In this document: one piece after another, positions 5,053 to 5,058 of the stretch
Layout of the letters: every line of letters starts with the position of its first letter
How positions within the stretch are numbered: the stretch's first letter is position 1
Assembly (NCBI GenBank): GCA_016218905.1
Contig: JACRCS010000730.1
Span: 1-5,058, forward strand
Reading direction: 5' to 3'
DNA from: Deltaproteobacteria bacterium
Lineage (GTDB): Bacteria > Desulfobacterota_C > Deferrisomatia > Deferrisomatales > JACRMM01
Length of the DNA: 5,058 bases
Translations under genes and position numbers: made by a program
Notes under the pieces: model-generated
Databases searched by the model: none
Seen by the model: only the letters and a program-made list of their open reading frames with translations
Told to the model about the DNA's origin: nothing

Positions 5053-5058
5053 CCGGAC

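Overview
The window is high-GC bacterial DNA. Every recognisable protein gene except one small ORF lies on the minus strand. The best taxonomic clue is the gene running off the left edge. It reads as BamB, the tungsten-containing active-site subunit of class II (ATP-independent) benzoyl-CoA reductase, an enzyme known from obligate anaerobes such as Geobacter, sulfate reducers and Syntrophus. This suggests an anaerobic aromatic degrader, perhaps Desulfobacterota-like. That is inference from one gene plus base composition, not a phylogenetic placement.

Layout in minus-strand transcription order, from right to left. (1) 3933-5052: a RAYT-type (IS200-like, HUH/Y1) transposase bracketed by a pair of near-identical inverted REP-like repeats, with an 18-bp tandem duplication at the left end. 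(2) 2741-3712: a metallo-beta-lactamase-fold hydrolase with a C-terminal winged-helix-like tail, ending at hairpins (2700-2738) that may serve as a two-way terminator. (3) 2436-2648, plus strand: a small Cys-containing ORF with a Shine-Dalgarno sequence and coding-like codon bias, convergent with the MBL gene. (4) 1987-2435: about 450 bp without a firm gene. It holds a likely minus-strand sigma70-type promoter overlapping a 28-bp dyad, a weaker plus-strand promoter candidate, and a small repeat element with CTCTGCG units. (5) 1-1986: a tight minus-strand gene set of a DUF2080/AbrB-like small protein, a GNAT acetyltransferase and bamB. The spacings of 9 and 41 nt, each downstream gene having its own Shine-Dalgarno sequence, suggest one operon.

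Working model: the promoter near 2218-2247, probably controlled through the dyad, drives a transcript encoding a possible regulator (DUF2080), a possible acetyltransferase-type modifier (GNAT) and the catalytic BamB subunit. Other bam genes would lie beyond the left edge. The RAYT/REP unit on the right appears to be an independent mobile or domesticated element. I see no RNA genes, CRISPR arrays or replication origins.
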